Origin: Melanocharis versteri
Lineage: Eukaryota; Chordata; Aves; Passeriformes; Melanocharitidae
Length of the DNA stretch: 64,000 nt
Assembly (NCBI GenBank): GCA_013397845.1
Contig: VZTG01005245.1
Coordinates: 310,053 to 374,052, forward strand
Reading direction: 5' to 3'
Under the pieces are notes generated by a model, which ran no database searches, was not told the DNA's origin, and saw only the letters and a program-made list of their open reading frames with translations. The position numbers were made by a program, and so were the translations under genes. Numbering within the stretch: position 1 is the stretch's first letter; each line of letters opens with the position of its first letter. This document shows, piece after piece, positions 1 through 14,400 of this stretch.

Positions 1-3000
1 GCATCAGAACTGCTGAGCTCACTTACAGCCCTGGTGCTCGAATCAGGAAAGGTCACAGTCGGCAAAAATACAGCAGGTCTTATCCAGACAGTGTAGAATC
101 ACAGAAGAATTGAATCTCTTTCTCTCTTCCCTTTCACCCTATCCCTTCATCCAAAACCCACTCCTGTGTGCTTATATTGTAGGTCAGGGACTAACACACC
201 AATTTCCATGACAAATGTGTAATTTGATTATAAAACTTTGTGAGTTTTTGTGAACCCTTGGACTTTTGCTGTTCTTCTTTACCTTGAGCATTTATGAATC
301 TTGAGTGCTACCTTCCCTTTAAGGGTGGGATATCACAGGCAGACACAGGTTGCATCCTGGATAGTTTTCTAGTCTGGTCCGTACAGCCAGCCCATCAGCT
401 TTCTTGTTTGGCATAAGCTGGAAGTGGATCAGAAATGTCTTCAACAAACCTGTTCTGGGCAGGCTAACACCAGGGCTACACACATTTCCAGCAAAAATCC
501 AGGATGGATGCGTGTTTCCTCCTTAGGCACCATGAAGCAGAGGACAGAGCTATTTCTGTCTCATGATCAGGAGGGAGTAGCTTGTTGATATTGGAATCAT
601 CCGATTTAACACACAACCAAGCACAAATAATCAGCCATCTCCTGAAGGATATGAGTCTTGTGACAGAGGGGATATAGAGCATGGAAGGAGATGGACAGGC
701 GCATCATGGCAATGTTATATTTGTATTTTTTTTACCACACAGGAGCAGCAGTTTCAAAGTCTGACTATGCTGGAAAAACAATTTAGCCAGGACTAAAACA
801 TAATGGCGAGAACATAAGAACAGCCACACAGAGGCAGAAGTACCATGTGATCCCCTGAATCCTGTCTCTGACAACATCACAGAGCACATGTTTAGGAAGG
901 AATATGTATGGAAGTCAAGATGCGATGACCCATCTGTGGAAACTTCAGATCAGGGACTTCTGGGCAAAAGAAGGTATTTTTGTAGTCAACAGATTTGGTG
1001 GATTTTTATTCTATGGATTTTTAGGTTAGTATTTGAACATGTGCATATCCATTTACCATCTCCAGTGCCCAGAAACATGGAGTTTACAGATGTGCTCAAA
1101 AAACCCTCACACACTGTGTAAAGAAGGATCTGTTTCTGTTTTGTGTGATTGCTTCAGTGTCACTATGATCACTGCTTCACTGGAGGAGACACCTAACAGT
1201 CAGTCCCTATTCACATTTGAGAGTCCATCACCGGACACACAGATTTCTATGATACCACTTTCAGTCTTTATTGTTTTTCAACATTCAGTCTTTTTTCTTT
1301 TTGTAACTTTCAGCATTAAAGGTTCTTAGTCCATTTAGCTGTTCCTCAAACAGAATCAATACCACATCTTTGATTCAGCCTTTGCCAATTTTTTCTGGTC
1401 CCATTTTACTTGTGGTATGTCTTATCTGAAAAGCAGAATCATGCTCATCAAGGTATAGGCATGTGATAGTTTTATAAAGAATAACAAAATTGCCTACATT
1501 GTCTGATATTTTTTCCTAATAATTTCCCAAAATGACTTTTCTTTCTAACCTCTGCTAAACACTGATCAGATGTTTTCAGCTAAGTATTGATTATAAGCTC
1601 AGAACCTGAATTTTATGAGTGCAAGTCAGTTTATCATTGCTTGTGTAAAGTTCACCCTTCTGTCTCTCTAGTGCATTTCTTTGTGTTTATCGAGATTGAA
1701 TTTAATTTTCATTCATCATTTATCTCTGGTTATTCTGTAGTTTCCCATCATCTGGATTAACCTGAAGATCCTGAATATCACAGGTGACAAACCACCTCTG
1801 CTATCACTTGCAGTCTCATCAAGAACACATCTGTTGAATAGAGGGAGTCCCAGTGTAGCCTGGGTGAGACATTTCTAATTATTTTCTTACCTATTCTGAA
1901 AGAACAAAACATGAGAAACAATGCTGTCTGTCAAGCAGCTCTTCATATTTCCTACGACCAAATCGGGATAGATTTGTTTTGTAAACTCTATGACACACTT
2001 GGAAAGTTCTACTGACATTTGAAGGTCCAAACAATTTCTTTTGTTATTAAATGGTTTAAATTTCTTTTGAGGTATCAAGGCAGTGCTGACTAAACTGCCT
2101 TTCCAAAACTACTTCCAAAGTACTTACAGAGCAATGGCTCCAGCAAGGAAGGGACAAGAGATTTAGAACAGATTACGTGCTTCATGTCTGTGTCTGGCCA
2201 TTTTATGGCAAAAATCGAGCCTGTCCCGATAACATGAGCAACACAATTAAGACGTAATTAGCCCAGCAGGACAGCCATTGCCACAAAGGTGTCTGGGAAG
2301 TTGGCAATCTGAGTAAGGTCAAGATAGTCTCTAGAAATGGATATGTAATTTTCCTGTTTAGATCACAAGCTCTTCTGGGCTCACAGAAGGTCAAGTACAA
2401 CGACCTCTTTGGGGGCCTTGGAGTGCTAAAGTGAAAAAAACACAAACATATTTAATGATAAATATAATGACAAAGGTGATCCCCAGACAGGAGTCTGAGT
2501 TAGTGAGGAGTATATTTTCTTTCAGGGGCCATGAACTTAGTGTTGACATGATAGACTAAGTTTCAGGATCTCATAATCACTTTAAAGGAACATTTGATTA
2601 TGAATTATAAACTTTGGCCTTGTGTAAAAACAGCAGCAGCCTTCATCCCTTGGGCACAATGTGTAGGAACATACTTGCATTTACTCCTAAACTGTTAGTT
2701 TATTAGGTTAATTGGACAGCAGAAAGCATGAAAATTCTGCTGTTTTATATTCCAGATTTGGCATCTTGACCTTGGGTGTTGAGCTTGGCTTTTTTCTGTC
2801 CAGTGACAGTGTGTAGCAGCAGTGTGAGCACAAACCCTCTGGAAATAGCCATCCTCAGATTGAGGGAAGAGGGGCAGCAAATCACGGAGAGAAAGCCCAC
2901 ATTTCAGTGCACCTTTGCACGCAGACATCTCTATCCCCTGGAACTGCTTGGAACTCCTCAAACTGGGCATCCTTCTGTCTGGCAGTCAATGGGATGAGCG

Positions 3001-5200
3001 GTGTGAGAACGACTGGTTTGGGAGCAGTGACCTGGCCCGAGTCCTGCGGCAGCACTGACTTCCCGCATCAGCCCTCGCCCTCAGCAGAGTCCGTGTGAAA
3101 AAAAGGCTGCTGAAAGCTGTGTCTCCTTCAAAACTCGACACCTGCAATGAAGACAAGCAGCTCTGCACCAGGCTAATAGCAATAACCTCAGGGAGTAGTT
3201 ATGCTCTCATTTCAGACACTTGAAAGAGGAACAAAAAAGCTATGAAGTTGCTGTTGAAGTACAATTAAGATGGTGTTTTTCAAGTGCAGTGTAACCTTAA
3301 ACTGGAGAAGCAAGAGAGTTAAAATGGAAGCACTTATAAAGCAGTAAAAGCTCCTCTGCATGAGGCACTCTGCATGCACAAAATTATAGGATTAGAAACC
3401 TTTCAACCAATCCAGTGCACCAGTAGACAGAGGTTTGTAAAGGACTTTTAAAATGTTTTTCTGTGAAAAAGGAGAATGCGGGTAAGCGGCCAGAAGGGTC
3501 GTTTACTCAAGGAAGCAGAAATCCAGACCACCACCTTTTGAAGCTTGACTTGAACTTGTTTAAACTTACATAAAAATCATTGAAGCTTGTGGCTCCAGCA
3601 TATACTGAATTTTTTCTTAGACCAGATAAATCTGCTTACTGCTTACAAGCAATTTATATCTTCAGCCATTTGTTGCCATAAGACAAACTGGGGAAAAAAA
3701 AAAGGCTTTTTGGGTGAAAAAGTCAATTCCAAAACAGAAACCTCATGTGTTTCCACTTTCAACCCCTGAGCTCCACTTAGGGAAACCAGTCCTCAGTGAA
3801 GCTTTCAGGATCATATTTTAAATTCCTGTAAAGTGCTGGGGGAGGAATACATTTCTATGCAGATATAAACTACAATGGAGTTTGACTTTAGGAGAGGGTT
3901 TGGGAGTGTAATATATTTTTTGAGTCCAAACCTGAAAACGCCAGGTTATTTTTGGTGAACGATTTAAGAAATATAAAGCTCTTCCCATAGCTTTAGTTAA
4001 TTACATTCCACAAAGCTGTCTATTACTCTTCATTTAGTAATAAGGAATCCTTGAATGACTACCCTTATTTGAAGTAGCTAAATTTTAGCCAATTATAGTT
4101 AGGTCAGAATAATCCCTCTGGAAATAATGCATGACATTTTATGAATATATAGCATATCTAAATTTTAAAGAAAAAATCTCATTTTATTATTTTAAGATTT
4201 TGAGGTGAACATGGAAAATACAGCAATTTTTTCTGTTGTTGTTTGTTTGTTTGTTTTTTTCCTGCAACAAATCACAAATGTACATACCAAGCAGAATTAA
4301 AATACAGAAGTGGTTTGGGCCAATTACAAGATGGGTTTAGGAAAACTGGTAATAACACTGTAAAGAAATCAGTAATGCATCTTATGTATAACTATTTTCC
4401 TTTCTGAGGAGTTCTCAGTCCAGTAAAGTCTAAAGAAGACAGGAAATAACATCCACATGAATCTGAACATTTTTAAATGTACAGAATCATACACAAGTTT
4501 TGTCTAATGCAACACGTGACCCAGCAGTGTAAGTTTTAAATAATTACTAGAATGATATAAATATTCCAGGTGGTTTGAAAAATGTTAATTGCTTAAGCAT
4601 CTAATCTATCAATCCCTAACAGAAAATACAGCAATGTCAGATTTGACAGAATTATGTTTAATTCAAATTAAGGCATAACTGTGATAAACACTTTGCCAAA
4701 ATGGTATGAATTCATGCATTTGTGACTATAGATGTGAAGTTGTAAATAATATACATAACAACAGATGAAATGTGGGAATCTAATAAATCTTGTGAGGTGG
4801 GGAACCATCATCACATTTGAGAATACAGTGCTGTGTTCTGCATGCTGACACTGAAAAATTGGACTGCTAGAGCCACTGTAGAATCCTGGAGGAAGCTCTG
4901 AAAAAGGAGACTCTTTTTATCTCATGAGCTACAGGAATGGCAAGTGACTTCATGACAGTATTTCTGTGTGATCAAGAAAGAAAAGGCTGGGTAGCATTAG
5001 ACTAGAAAACTCAAAACACACCAGCAACAATTAACCAGTCAAATACACTATTGCATCTTAGAGCTCTGTGCTCAGATATTGCAACTTTCTTTGCAGATGC
5101 TATAATTGACACAAATTCAATTTACTATCCTCAGAACAGGAGTAAACTGGTGAAACGTGGTGATAAATGGTATAAAGATGTCAGACTAAATGATCCAGAA
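1..5200. other. Unique AT-rich non-coding DNA, no gene seen
   Basis: I find no supported gene here. Open frames are under 100 codons on both strands and none resembles a known protein. The stretch holds a short T/TTTG run (4226-4262) and a small CpG cluster (2990-3140). Otherwise it is ordinary AT-rich sequence with many TTTAAA-type words and no recognisable interspersed repeat. It could be intergenic or intronic; the sequence alone does not decide. Confidence 0.6.
4226..4262. repeat. T-rich (TTTG)n simple repeat
   Basis: A T run followed by GTTGTT and four TTTG-like units, ending in a second T run. It is a low-complexity tract with no sign of belonging to a larger element. Confidence 0.8.
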
Positions 5201-5240
5201 GAATCATAGAATCATAGAATCATAGAATCATAGAATCACA
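5201..5240 (-). repeat. CR1 terminal 8-bp microsatellite
   Basis: About five head-to-tail copies of GAATCATA, the last one altered to GAATCACA. CR1 ends in short tandem units instead of a poly(A) tail, and here the unit is expanded more than in the other CR1 copies of the window. Confidence 0.9.
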
Positions 5241-5405
5241 GAATCTGCTGAGTTGGAAGGGAACCATCAGGATCATCTAGTCCAACTCCTGGACACCCCA
5301 AGAATCACTCCATGTGCCTGAGAGCAATGTCCGAAATGTTCTTGAACTTTGTCAGGCTCGGTGTTGTGCCCACTTCCCCGGGGAATCTGTTCCCACTCAT
5401 TCAGG
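5201..5405 (-). mobile_element. CR1 LINE 3' fragment, antisense, with 8-bp tail repeat
   Basis: This is the 3' end of a CR1 non-LTR retrotransposon lying on the minus strand. At its left edge (5201-5240) are about five tandem copies of an 8-bp unit (GAATCATA on this strand, ATTCTATG-type on the element strand), the characteristic CR1 3' terminus. The body then reads as CR1 3' sequence: 'GAGTTGGAAGGGAACC', 'GATCATCTAGTCCAACTCC', 'CTTGAACTTTGTCAGGCT'. It stops near 5405, so only about 200 bp of a roughly 4.5-kb family unit remain. Such 5' truncation is normal for CR1. No coding capacity is left. Confidence 0.93.
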
Positions 5406-8400
5406 CATGATGAATTTGTGAATGAATTGTGTCTAATGGCTGATTAAAGCCATATTCAATGGGGAATCCAGACTTGAACAGCAGAGGAAACCCTGCAGAG
5501 ATTCTCAGTGTGATACACATGCTTCTCTGAGACTCGAAGAGTCAAACATTTCCATCGTGACTGCTTCTTGTTTGTGGAGGAGTTTATGAGGATGGATACA
5601 GTAGAGGAAAAAAATATCAAAACTGTAAATTAAACTCATCAGTGATATTGGATCTCAAAAGCTCAGAGGCTTCCAGAGGGTTTCATAGATCACCTCTCAT
5701 TTATTTTGCTGTTCTCAACGTCCCCTGCAAAGCTTGAGTTCTGGAAACGCTGAGATTTTTGAAGCTGGCCTCAAAAATGAGACTTTGGTGTTGGGGGCCA
5801 GAGAAAATCCACAAAAGTCTGTCAGACCAGAAAACCTGGAGGTTAGATAGGTTGGCATGTCATTTGGACAGGAAACATCTTGCAGTAAGGAGCTCCTGGT
5901 TGCTTTATATTTTCGGAGTTGTCATCAGAATCAAAACAGCTTGAAGCAGCACTTATGACTCATTTTCAGTGTGGAACAAAGCCATAAGTTAAGCACCACA
6001 TGCTATGAGTGTAACACATAACAGGCCCCTGAACTACATGGAAAAGTTTTACCTAGTTTTCAAGTGTCAATCTAGTTTTCCTTATGCCTACGGCTCTGTG
6101 ACATCTTGACATCTGTAATCAGGTTCATTTCCACCCTTACCGACCATTACAAGCTGTCACTCTTCAGCTTCTCCACTTACTATTCTACTACTATGGATTT
6201 AATCTGCAGTTTTCTATGCACTAAATTTAAGGCCCAGCAGTTTTCATGTATTATTCACTTCCACTTGCTATACTTGTTTAACAGTATATGTTCATTTGAG
6301 TTAATAAATCACCATTCACTTTCCTCCTTGCATTTCCCAGAACAGAGTTATTACTCAATTTACATCTACCGACAGCAGCTTCAGAGCTTCCACAGATTTC
6401 TCTGTATTCATGAACCTATTTATCATGTACCTGTCTTAAATATTAGCAAAGTAACTTGCTGGAAAGGCTTAAGCTGTAATCTGTCGAAGGTGGATGTGAA
6501 GGCCTACACATATCTGACTCAAAACCAGGTGAAATCTCTGTGTATTGGTTGTGTGACACCCACCCCACCTTGGATAATCTTGAAGTTGTTAATATACTCA
6601 TCAAAGAAGAACAGAAAGTAAATTATCTCTCTTGTGTGTCTCCTACAGATAAAGAAGGGACCAGAGTCTGAAGTCCTCATTAATGTTGAATATCTGCTTT
6701 TGCTCTCGTGTCCTTGGGAAAACATTGCTGGAGCTGGTGACTGGGGTTTTTGCCCTTTCTGTGCCTCTGAAAGGATGTGTTTGACTCCTTCAATTCCATC
6801 CACTTCTCAGCATGGCGTGGGGCTGTAGGCTGTGTTGGAAGGTCAGGGCTGCCTGCACAGGCAGGTACCTGCTGCCTGTGGCTTCAGTCAGCAAAAAATT
6901 GCTATTTCTGTAATCAAAGCTGAGCTGCCACTACCAAAGTGAACAAATCCATTCCACCAGAGTTTTGCTGTGTGATTCGCTTCTTCAGGTCTGACCTTTG
7001 TTCCCATTTCTCATGTCAAGTATTTTCCTTTTGGCTCTATTAGAACATGTCCTGCCCTGTTGCAACCATTTAGCTGCATAACACAGTTTATTTGGCATAA
7101 TGTGACTTTTTAAAAATTTAATAATGCAATCACCCTGTGTCAGCAAAAAAATACTATCAGTCTCACATGGATCTTTGCAGAAAGCCATCGGACAGAACCC
7201 CATTCATCAATGTTTCCTCATTATCCTAATCAGACTGAGGCTTTGAAAAACCAAAGAGGTAATCAGAAAGTTTCAAATCATTCTTTAGAACACAAGGAAT
7301 TTAATTTTTCTTATATTATTACCTTGAACTTTTATAATATTTTTCAAAGTAGAACACTGGCTTTTGACAGATTTAAAGAGTAACAAATCCAATTGATTGA
7401 CAATTCAAACAGCTAACCTTTTATTCCTAAAAAGCTGTTTCATTAGTATGACAAAACCCCCCGAACAGAACCCTTTTAAACAACAGGAACAAAATAAGTC
7501 TTCTAATTCTCAGTTTGAAAAGAAATATAGCCAACTATATGGACAGTGACACTAATATGAAAACATATTTTCAAGCACAGCTTTTTGGAATGATCAAATT
7601 ATTTAGGTCCAGTTCATCAAAGTGCCTCCCTCATGTGCACCCTAGATCAGAGACATTCAGGTAACTAAATTGTTTGAGAAACAGGGAAGTAGTCTCTCAG
7701 AGGGGGAAATTCAAAATAGTTACCTCTGTTTAAGGAAGGACATAATCTGGACAACTTTTGGGACTATGTTCCAAACCTTTTGGATGTTTTGGGACCATGT
7801 TCCTTCAGGAACTATGAAATCAGGTAGTTTTACTAAGGCAGTTGTTTTGGATAAGCCCTCAACCCCTTTTACATCTGTGAAGTGGGGATAATACAAGATT
7901 GCCCTCCTTCAAAACGGCATCGTGATAAAAATTGTCAGACTGTGAGATCTGTGCCACTGTCTGAGGTATTTGAGACCTAAGCCAGACATGCTGCTTCATT
8001 AACTTCAAAAATAATAATGATAAAAGAAGAAGCACATTTTGAATTAATCTGATGCAGAGCACTCAAGGAACTCTGTGCTGTCATGATACTGCACTGTCAG
8101 GGTTTGGAACATTTGAATGTGTGCAGTCCATCAGTCATGCGGGAGATGTGGCAACTATTAACATCAGCTAGTGATAAGAAAACACAGTATTTTTCTTCTA
8201 TTATAGAACTCAGCAAGATTTCAGAAATTTGGAAATGGAATTTTCGCGCTTTAAAAAATCAATTCAAGGCTTTTGCTTTGAAGAACACAGCTTTTGGAAT
8301 ATCCAGCATTAATGAACAGAAATGAACAAGAAACCTATATTTTAATCTTTTTTTTACCCTTCCAAATGCCAAAACTTGTAAAGAGGTAAAACTTTGCAAA

Positions 8401-11400
8401 AGTAGATATTAATTTCTGACTTTATATCTGCTAATGCGTAGGTAGGTAACTACAGGGAAAGGAGGCAGAATTACCCTATTTTCACCATCTAAATTGAAGA
8501 ATTGAAGGTTTTAGGTTTCATGTAGCTACTGGAAAAGGTGGGCACCTTTAGAGAATAGTCCATCTAATCCTAAAATATATATTTAAAGTAGTTGGGAAAG
8601 TCACATCATCCTTACACAGCTAAAATAGGGCAGACAAGTCTCATCTGAGGAGGTGACACAGAAATAAGGCGTGTCTACAGATACAGATCCAAAATAAAAA
8701 ACTATGAGACTCTAAAATTGTCATCAACCAGAAATTGCTGCTATAAAAAAAAGCTATTTCCTCTTTTAAGGACTGATAATAAATGCTGACCAAAGACTGA
8801 AGCAAACTCCCTTTTTTTCTTTTAACATTAGCTCTGTTAATCAAGAAGGGCAGGACCAAGACCCCCCACTAATACGTGTTCAGTGCAAATCCTGTGTGTT
8901 CACACTCCAAGCCTAAAGAGCCCACATCCAGCTGCAGAACCAAATTGTTGTGTCTCAGTTCTAGCACAAAACTGAGAACAAGATGTGGGTGTTTACTTGC
9001 AATGGATTGACAAAGCTACAAAATAATACCCTTTTTCACATTATTGCTGCAAAACTCCTCGATCGTATTTATACATATTCAATTAAAGATAGGTTAAAAC
9101 TACTCTTTGACCAGCCTGAGTTATTTTCAACTTTCAATTACAATCCCGCAAATAAAAGTTTAAGCACAACCTAAATGAATTCCCTGGGGAATGCTGAACC
9201 TGGTGTGTCCAAGCATGGGTGGGTTCTGAACTGTCCAAACCAGGCTTGTCAATGGAAAGCAAAGAGAAAGGGGAACAAAATGGGGTGTGCCATGTGTGAG
9301 GACCCAGCAGAACCACTCCTTCAAGGCCTACCAGCACTGTTGGCATTTGCAATGAAGCTCCCTGCTATGTTCTGGAACATTTCTAACTGAGTGGTGACAG
9401 AATGTGACATCCGTGCCCATTTATTATCTGCAGTTTCTTTGTGTTCAACTTCAGTCCTTGTAGCAAGGTGATATTTTGGAACCAGTGCTTCCATTAACTC
9501 AAATCAAGTAGCTACCTTCTTTCTGGAGTAGCCATATCTATTTTAATAGAGATATTTAATGGCACAGCACCCTCCTCAGTAAAAAATGACAGTGACAGAG
9601 TAAAATCTTCTTTCTGCACTATATAACTTAGAAAAAGAAGACAAGAATGGGCCATAAAAGCAGGATTCATGGGAAGCTTTATCTAGTTTATCACCAAGGA
9701 AGGTGGCAGGAATGAGCCATCATATGTTTCTAAAGAATACTTTAAAACAGGAATAAAATAGCAGTTATTGGTAAAAAACAGGTAAGCCTTTCAGCCTTGC
9801 TAAATATTAAGCCATAAATACTAATACTTAACAAAACATCTAGGAAGACAATGAAGAGTTCCTTCAAAGAAAGAAAAAAAAGGGAACTGTTTGCTTTTTT
9901 AACCCTTATTTATAATACAAGCAAAAAATACTGCATTTTCTGAGACCTTAATAGACTGAATTGTAATGTTCCATTTTTTAGGGAATAAAAGAAATCATGC
10001 CTCAATGTAAGGAAACAAAAGCCCAAACCAGCAGAACACACAAAATTTTTGGCTGAATTTCTGAAACTTGCTTTACAACTACAGCTTGTGGGTGGATATT
10101 CTACTATCTCATAAACTTTGTCTGAAGTTGATTGTGTGGTTGGGGCTTCCATGATTTGTTTTACACTTTCCTACGTGAATTCTCCAGTGTCTAATCAGAA
10201 GCTGTATCGCTGTCTTCTCCTCACCAGTAGGTGCTCCTTTGTCATCACTGATTTCCCTGTCAGACCTTCATTACCTGGTGACCACTACCCCATCTGTAAA
10301 ATTTGGCTGAAATGGGCCAAAAAGTTAAAAAATAGCAAGGATGTGCTGGGGGGAAGAGAGACAGATAGGGAAATACAGAGTTTTACTGAGCACAGTTCTC
10401 TTTCTCTTCAGAGTCGAAGTGAGTGATATGCTTGAAAGCAAGATTTAGAGCACTCATGCTGAACAGCAATTAGCTCCCTTATTTACTTGGTGATCCTGGA
10501 AGCCTGAATATCTTATAGAGACAACAGACAGAAGTAGGATGCCACTAAACAGAAATTCAGGGTATTTATCTCAATTATCCAGAATAAGCAGGGAAAATAC
10601 TATCCCTTCTGTACTCATTCTTCCTCATAGGTGGCATTCGCTGTCACAAAGGCTTCAAATCTTATCCTCTGTATATCTTGCAGCTTCTTCATCAAATAAA
10701 GCATGGGTCCTAAACTACAGAGTGTTTAGTACACAGTCATAATTAATATCTTGATTAACATCCAACATTTACAGTATTTCAAGGATAGTTACTTCAAAAA
10801 AAGCATTATCTGATGAAGTAGGTAGCACAAAGTCACCGTTCTGGAGGAGATCGATCTTTGATTTTCTGGAGGTTGAAGTGTGCATTTATTTATAGGTTAA
10901 TCTAGGAATGGTAAAGCTAGCATTGCCTCATTTCCCACTGTATTTTTTCACCATAAGTAAAACTAAATTAAATAGTCAAGACCTTTGTGGCAACATGAAC
11001 AGTAAGGTTTTAAACCCAGCACCTCTACAAATTTACCTTTAAAAATGAAGAAGACTGATGAAAAGATTTCAGGTGGAAATGAGAATCTGGCTGATGTAGA
11101 TAAGACCAATGTGGTTTGACACATTGAATCAATATTGACTTACATCAGGAGAGTCTTTAAAAATAATTTTTGCTTTTCCTGACTTCTTGTGATTTTAATA
11201 TTTTCTTAGTCTGTAATTCATTAGATTAAGCAAGAGAAGTAGTAGGTCTTCGAAGAGATCAAAAAATAATTATTCAAAAATGCCCAGTGAAAACTGATAG
11301 TTAAAAATCAAGCACTGATTATCTAAAGAAAAACTCAGTATGCATGGGTACCTGTACCTTGCATAAAAATCGTGTATGAGCCCTTAGAGTTGTGAAAAAA

Positions 11401-14400
11401 TCTTGACAGACAATTGCTCATTAAAATCTGATAATTGTAATCAGGGTTCTTTGACTCCCTCTAATTGGTAACAACAGAACTAAAATAATCTGTGCTTTTG
11501 GCATTCTGTCTGTCTAATGCATCTCATAAGAATTAGAATGAAGTATCAGAAAAAACCCTGCTTTATTAGTTATAGGATTTAAAAGACATCAATTAACTTC
11601 TTTACTCCCCCCTTCTTTCCTATAAAAGACAAGGCAATTTGTTTCCTTGGTGTGTGAGCCGTCATCAAATCTAAATTCACAGCAAGAACACTTCTGAGAT
11701 AGCCCAAACTTATCATAAGGTTAATGAACCATTGCACCAGTCCAATTTAAGCCATTTGTCAATGAATAAAATTGCTCATCTGCTATTGTGCAACACCATT
11801 TGTAATAAAACTGCCAAAATAAGAACTTATTTATGTTTCTCTTTAGCACAGATTGCTCCTTCGGATTGTAAAATGTGTGTGTAATAGGTCGGTAATGTAA
11901 GGAGGGTTTATTATTTTCCAGTAGAAGTCATATATTCTGTGTGAACCAGTTTCTGATTTTTGGAACATAGATGTTCTGCAAGAGCAGACTTGGACCTACT
12001 AATTTCGAGTAATTTCTGCCATGAGGTCTATCAAGACAGTTTAATACAGGACTGTGTATGGATTACGCTCCCCAGAATCTCTCAGGGAAAATCAGGGCTC
12101 AAAAAATAAGAGTAGCAGGTCACCATGTTATCATGTTAGTCTGTTATTTTTGTTTTTATTTTGTTAGTTATTATACACCATAACTACAAATTAAGCTGGG
12201 TGCAATGTATCAAGATTGAAGGTGCCATGTTTGGAACAGTCAACAAAGGAAAACTGCTGATAAATAACCAGAGAGAAGCAATGAAATAAATAAACAGAGA
12301 GAAGAGAGGAGCAATAGAATAAAGTGGGTGATGCTTTCTGTTGTGTAGAAAGAAATAATACAGCAGTTGAGCCATTGATACTGAGGATGTAGGTGTGAGC
12401 AGGCAGTCTGGGAAACAAGTGGTTCAGAAGCTGGGTAATGATAATTTCATCCACAGGAATTCCTTCCCCCTTCAGTCACAGGTGAGCGAGTCCTGGAAGT
12501 TTGGACAGAGGATAGAAGCAAACCAAAGAATTTGTCTTAGACCTCTGGGTCAGTAAAGGTGAAAAATAAGGAAATGAAGTGTAAGACACTTGCTGTGGAG
12601 TTCACTTTCAGATTAGCTCACCTGAAGTTGGAGAAAACCTTAGGAAATTCTGCAAAAACCTTCCTGTCTCCTACAGAGTTTTGTTGCAAACAGAAAGCCC
12701 CCAATTAAGGGCTGCTTAATTGTCCCCAAGTGACCAGAGCTGCAACATAAGAGCCCCGTTAGATGCTGAGTGTGTGGCATGGGGCAGTCAGTGTGCCTAC
12801 AGAACTCCAAGGTTAGATTTCATTTCCTCAAATGATGTGAAAAGATTTCTCTGCCATAATGTCCATAAAATAAATACCCATAAAAAGTATATTTTGTATT
12901 ATTTTTGTCTATCTCTGAAATGACAAAGACTGTGAAGAAGAAACAGAAGATCTTTAACAGATTAGAAATAGCTTTGCACTGTTCCAGCAAAGACCATTAT
13001 GTGCAGGACAGTGCTTCCACTTACTGTCTACACACAATTGCTTGTTTCCATGGCTCACCATGAAATGCTCAGTCACGGGTGTAATTTGTAGCAGAATGTA
13101 GAAACTTCCCCAAAATAAGAATTATCCTTTAGGCTTACAGCATTCCCTTGTACTCACACTTCTTTCTTAAAGTTTTTGCTTAAAATATCACTTTGCTTAA
13201 AATATCACTTTGTAGTTCTCAAGATTATCAGTGATATTTTTCAATTAAAGATAAGTTAAATGCATTGGGTACTTCTGCTCCTAAAACCTACAACAACCTC
13301 ATGGTTCTTGTGACAACGAAGAAGACAAAAATTGAATACTGGCACAGTGTTTCTTTGTTTTTCTTCCCCAACAATTTTCCATTCCTTCATAGCACCCAAA
13401 CACAATTTTGATTTATTTCTTTCCTCTGGGCTCAAAATCAGTCAGTTACAAAAATGGGATATATCACTGAAAACTTCTTCAAATATGTTTCTGACTGTAT
13501 ATTTGACAGGGGAAAATAAAAAAAAAAAGGACAAAATTAAAGAAATAGAGGCAGTAAAAATATCAAGAAATGATCTTCCACACAAACAAAGAAATTCAGC
13601 AGTAAAAAAATTAAAAAGGGCTGATGTGTTCAATTCTGACTGGTTACAGCACAGATATATGCAGTTTTAAAAATCAGTTCTGGATTGAAAAGTAGCATAA
13701 CTTGTGGAAAAATATGTCTATTATTGCTAACCATGGAGAATCTCTAGCAACTGATGTTAAATTATCATGTTAATCATCTTTACTATTAAAAAAAATTCTC
13801 ATTTTGCTCTTGACACTTCAACATATATCAGTGGACCCTATAGTATCTGATTTTAAGAAGAATCTCTAAAGAAAGCATTACTTGTGCTTTCTTGTCCTTA
13901 ATGATGGGGATCAAATTCATCCTTTGAAAATCTTATTTATAACATAAAGGCCGTGATCAGCTGGGATCTTTTGTACTAAGGCTTGCAAAGAAAAATGGAT
14001 AAGGTAGGGAAGTATTTTCTATTCTGAGGAGCAGAGCTGTGCTTAAAATAGTCAAGGATAAGATATTTTAAAGCAGTCTTCAGGAGTTACCCAGCCAATT
14101 CAACTGTGGATGAGGGGCTCACTTTCAAACCTCTTTGAAAATCGTGGAGTTAATTATCAGTGGTTGTAAAACTCTTTGAACCTTCAAGATTTTTTTTTTT
14201 TTGAAAAGGATAAGTGTGATGATAGTTTGTATTAAACACAGCTTGTAAATTATATAACCCACGCTTAAAATCCCTGAATAGATTGATCATGTTCTGGGAG
14301 TTTTCCCTGTAGGACACGTGTAAACAGATTCAGTTACAACTCTGGGCTGCATAACATCCTCTTACTGAGCAGATCGTTGAGAACTACAAAGCGAGAGAGA

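Noticed and set aside
6106..6621. 171-codon plus-strand open frame
   Set aside because: Pyrimidine-biased strand with few stops by composition; the start is not preceded by any promoter or splice context, and no domain or family is recognised.
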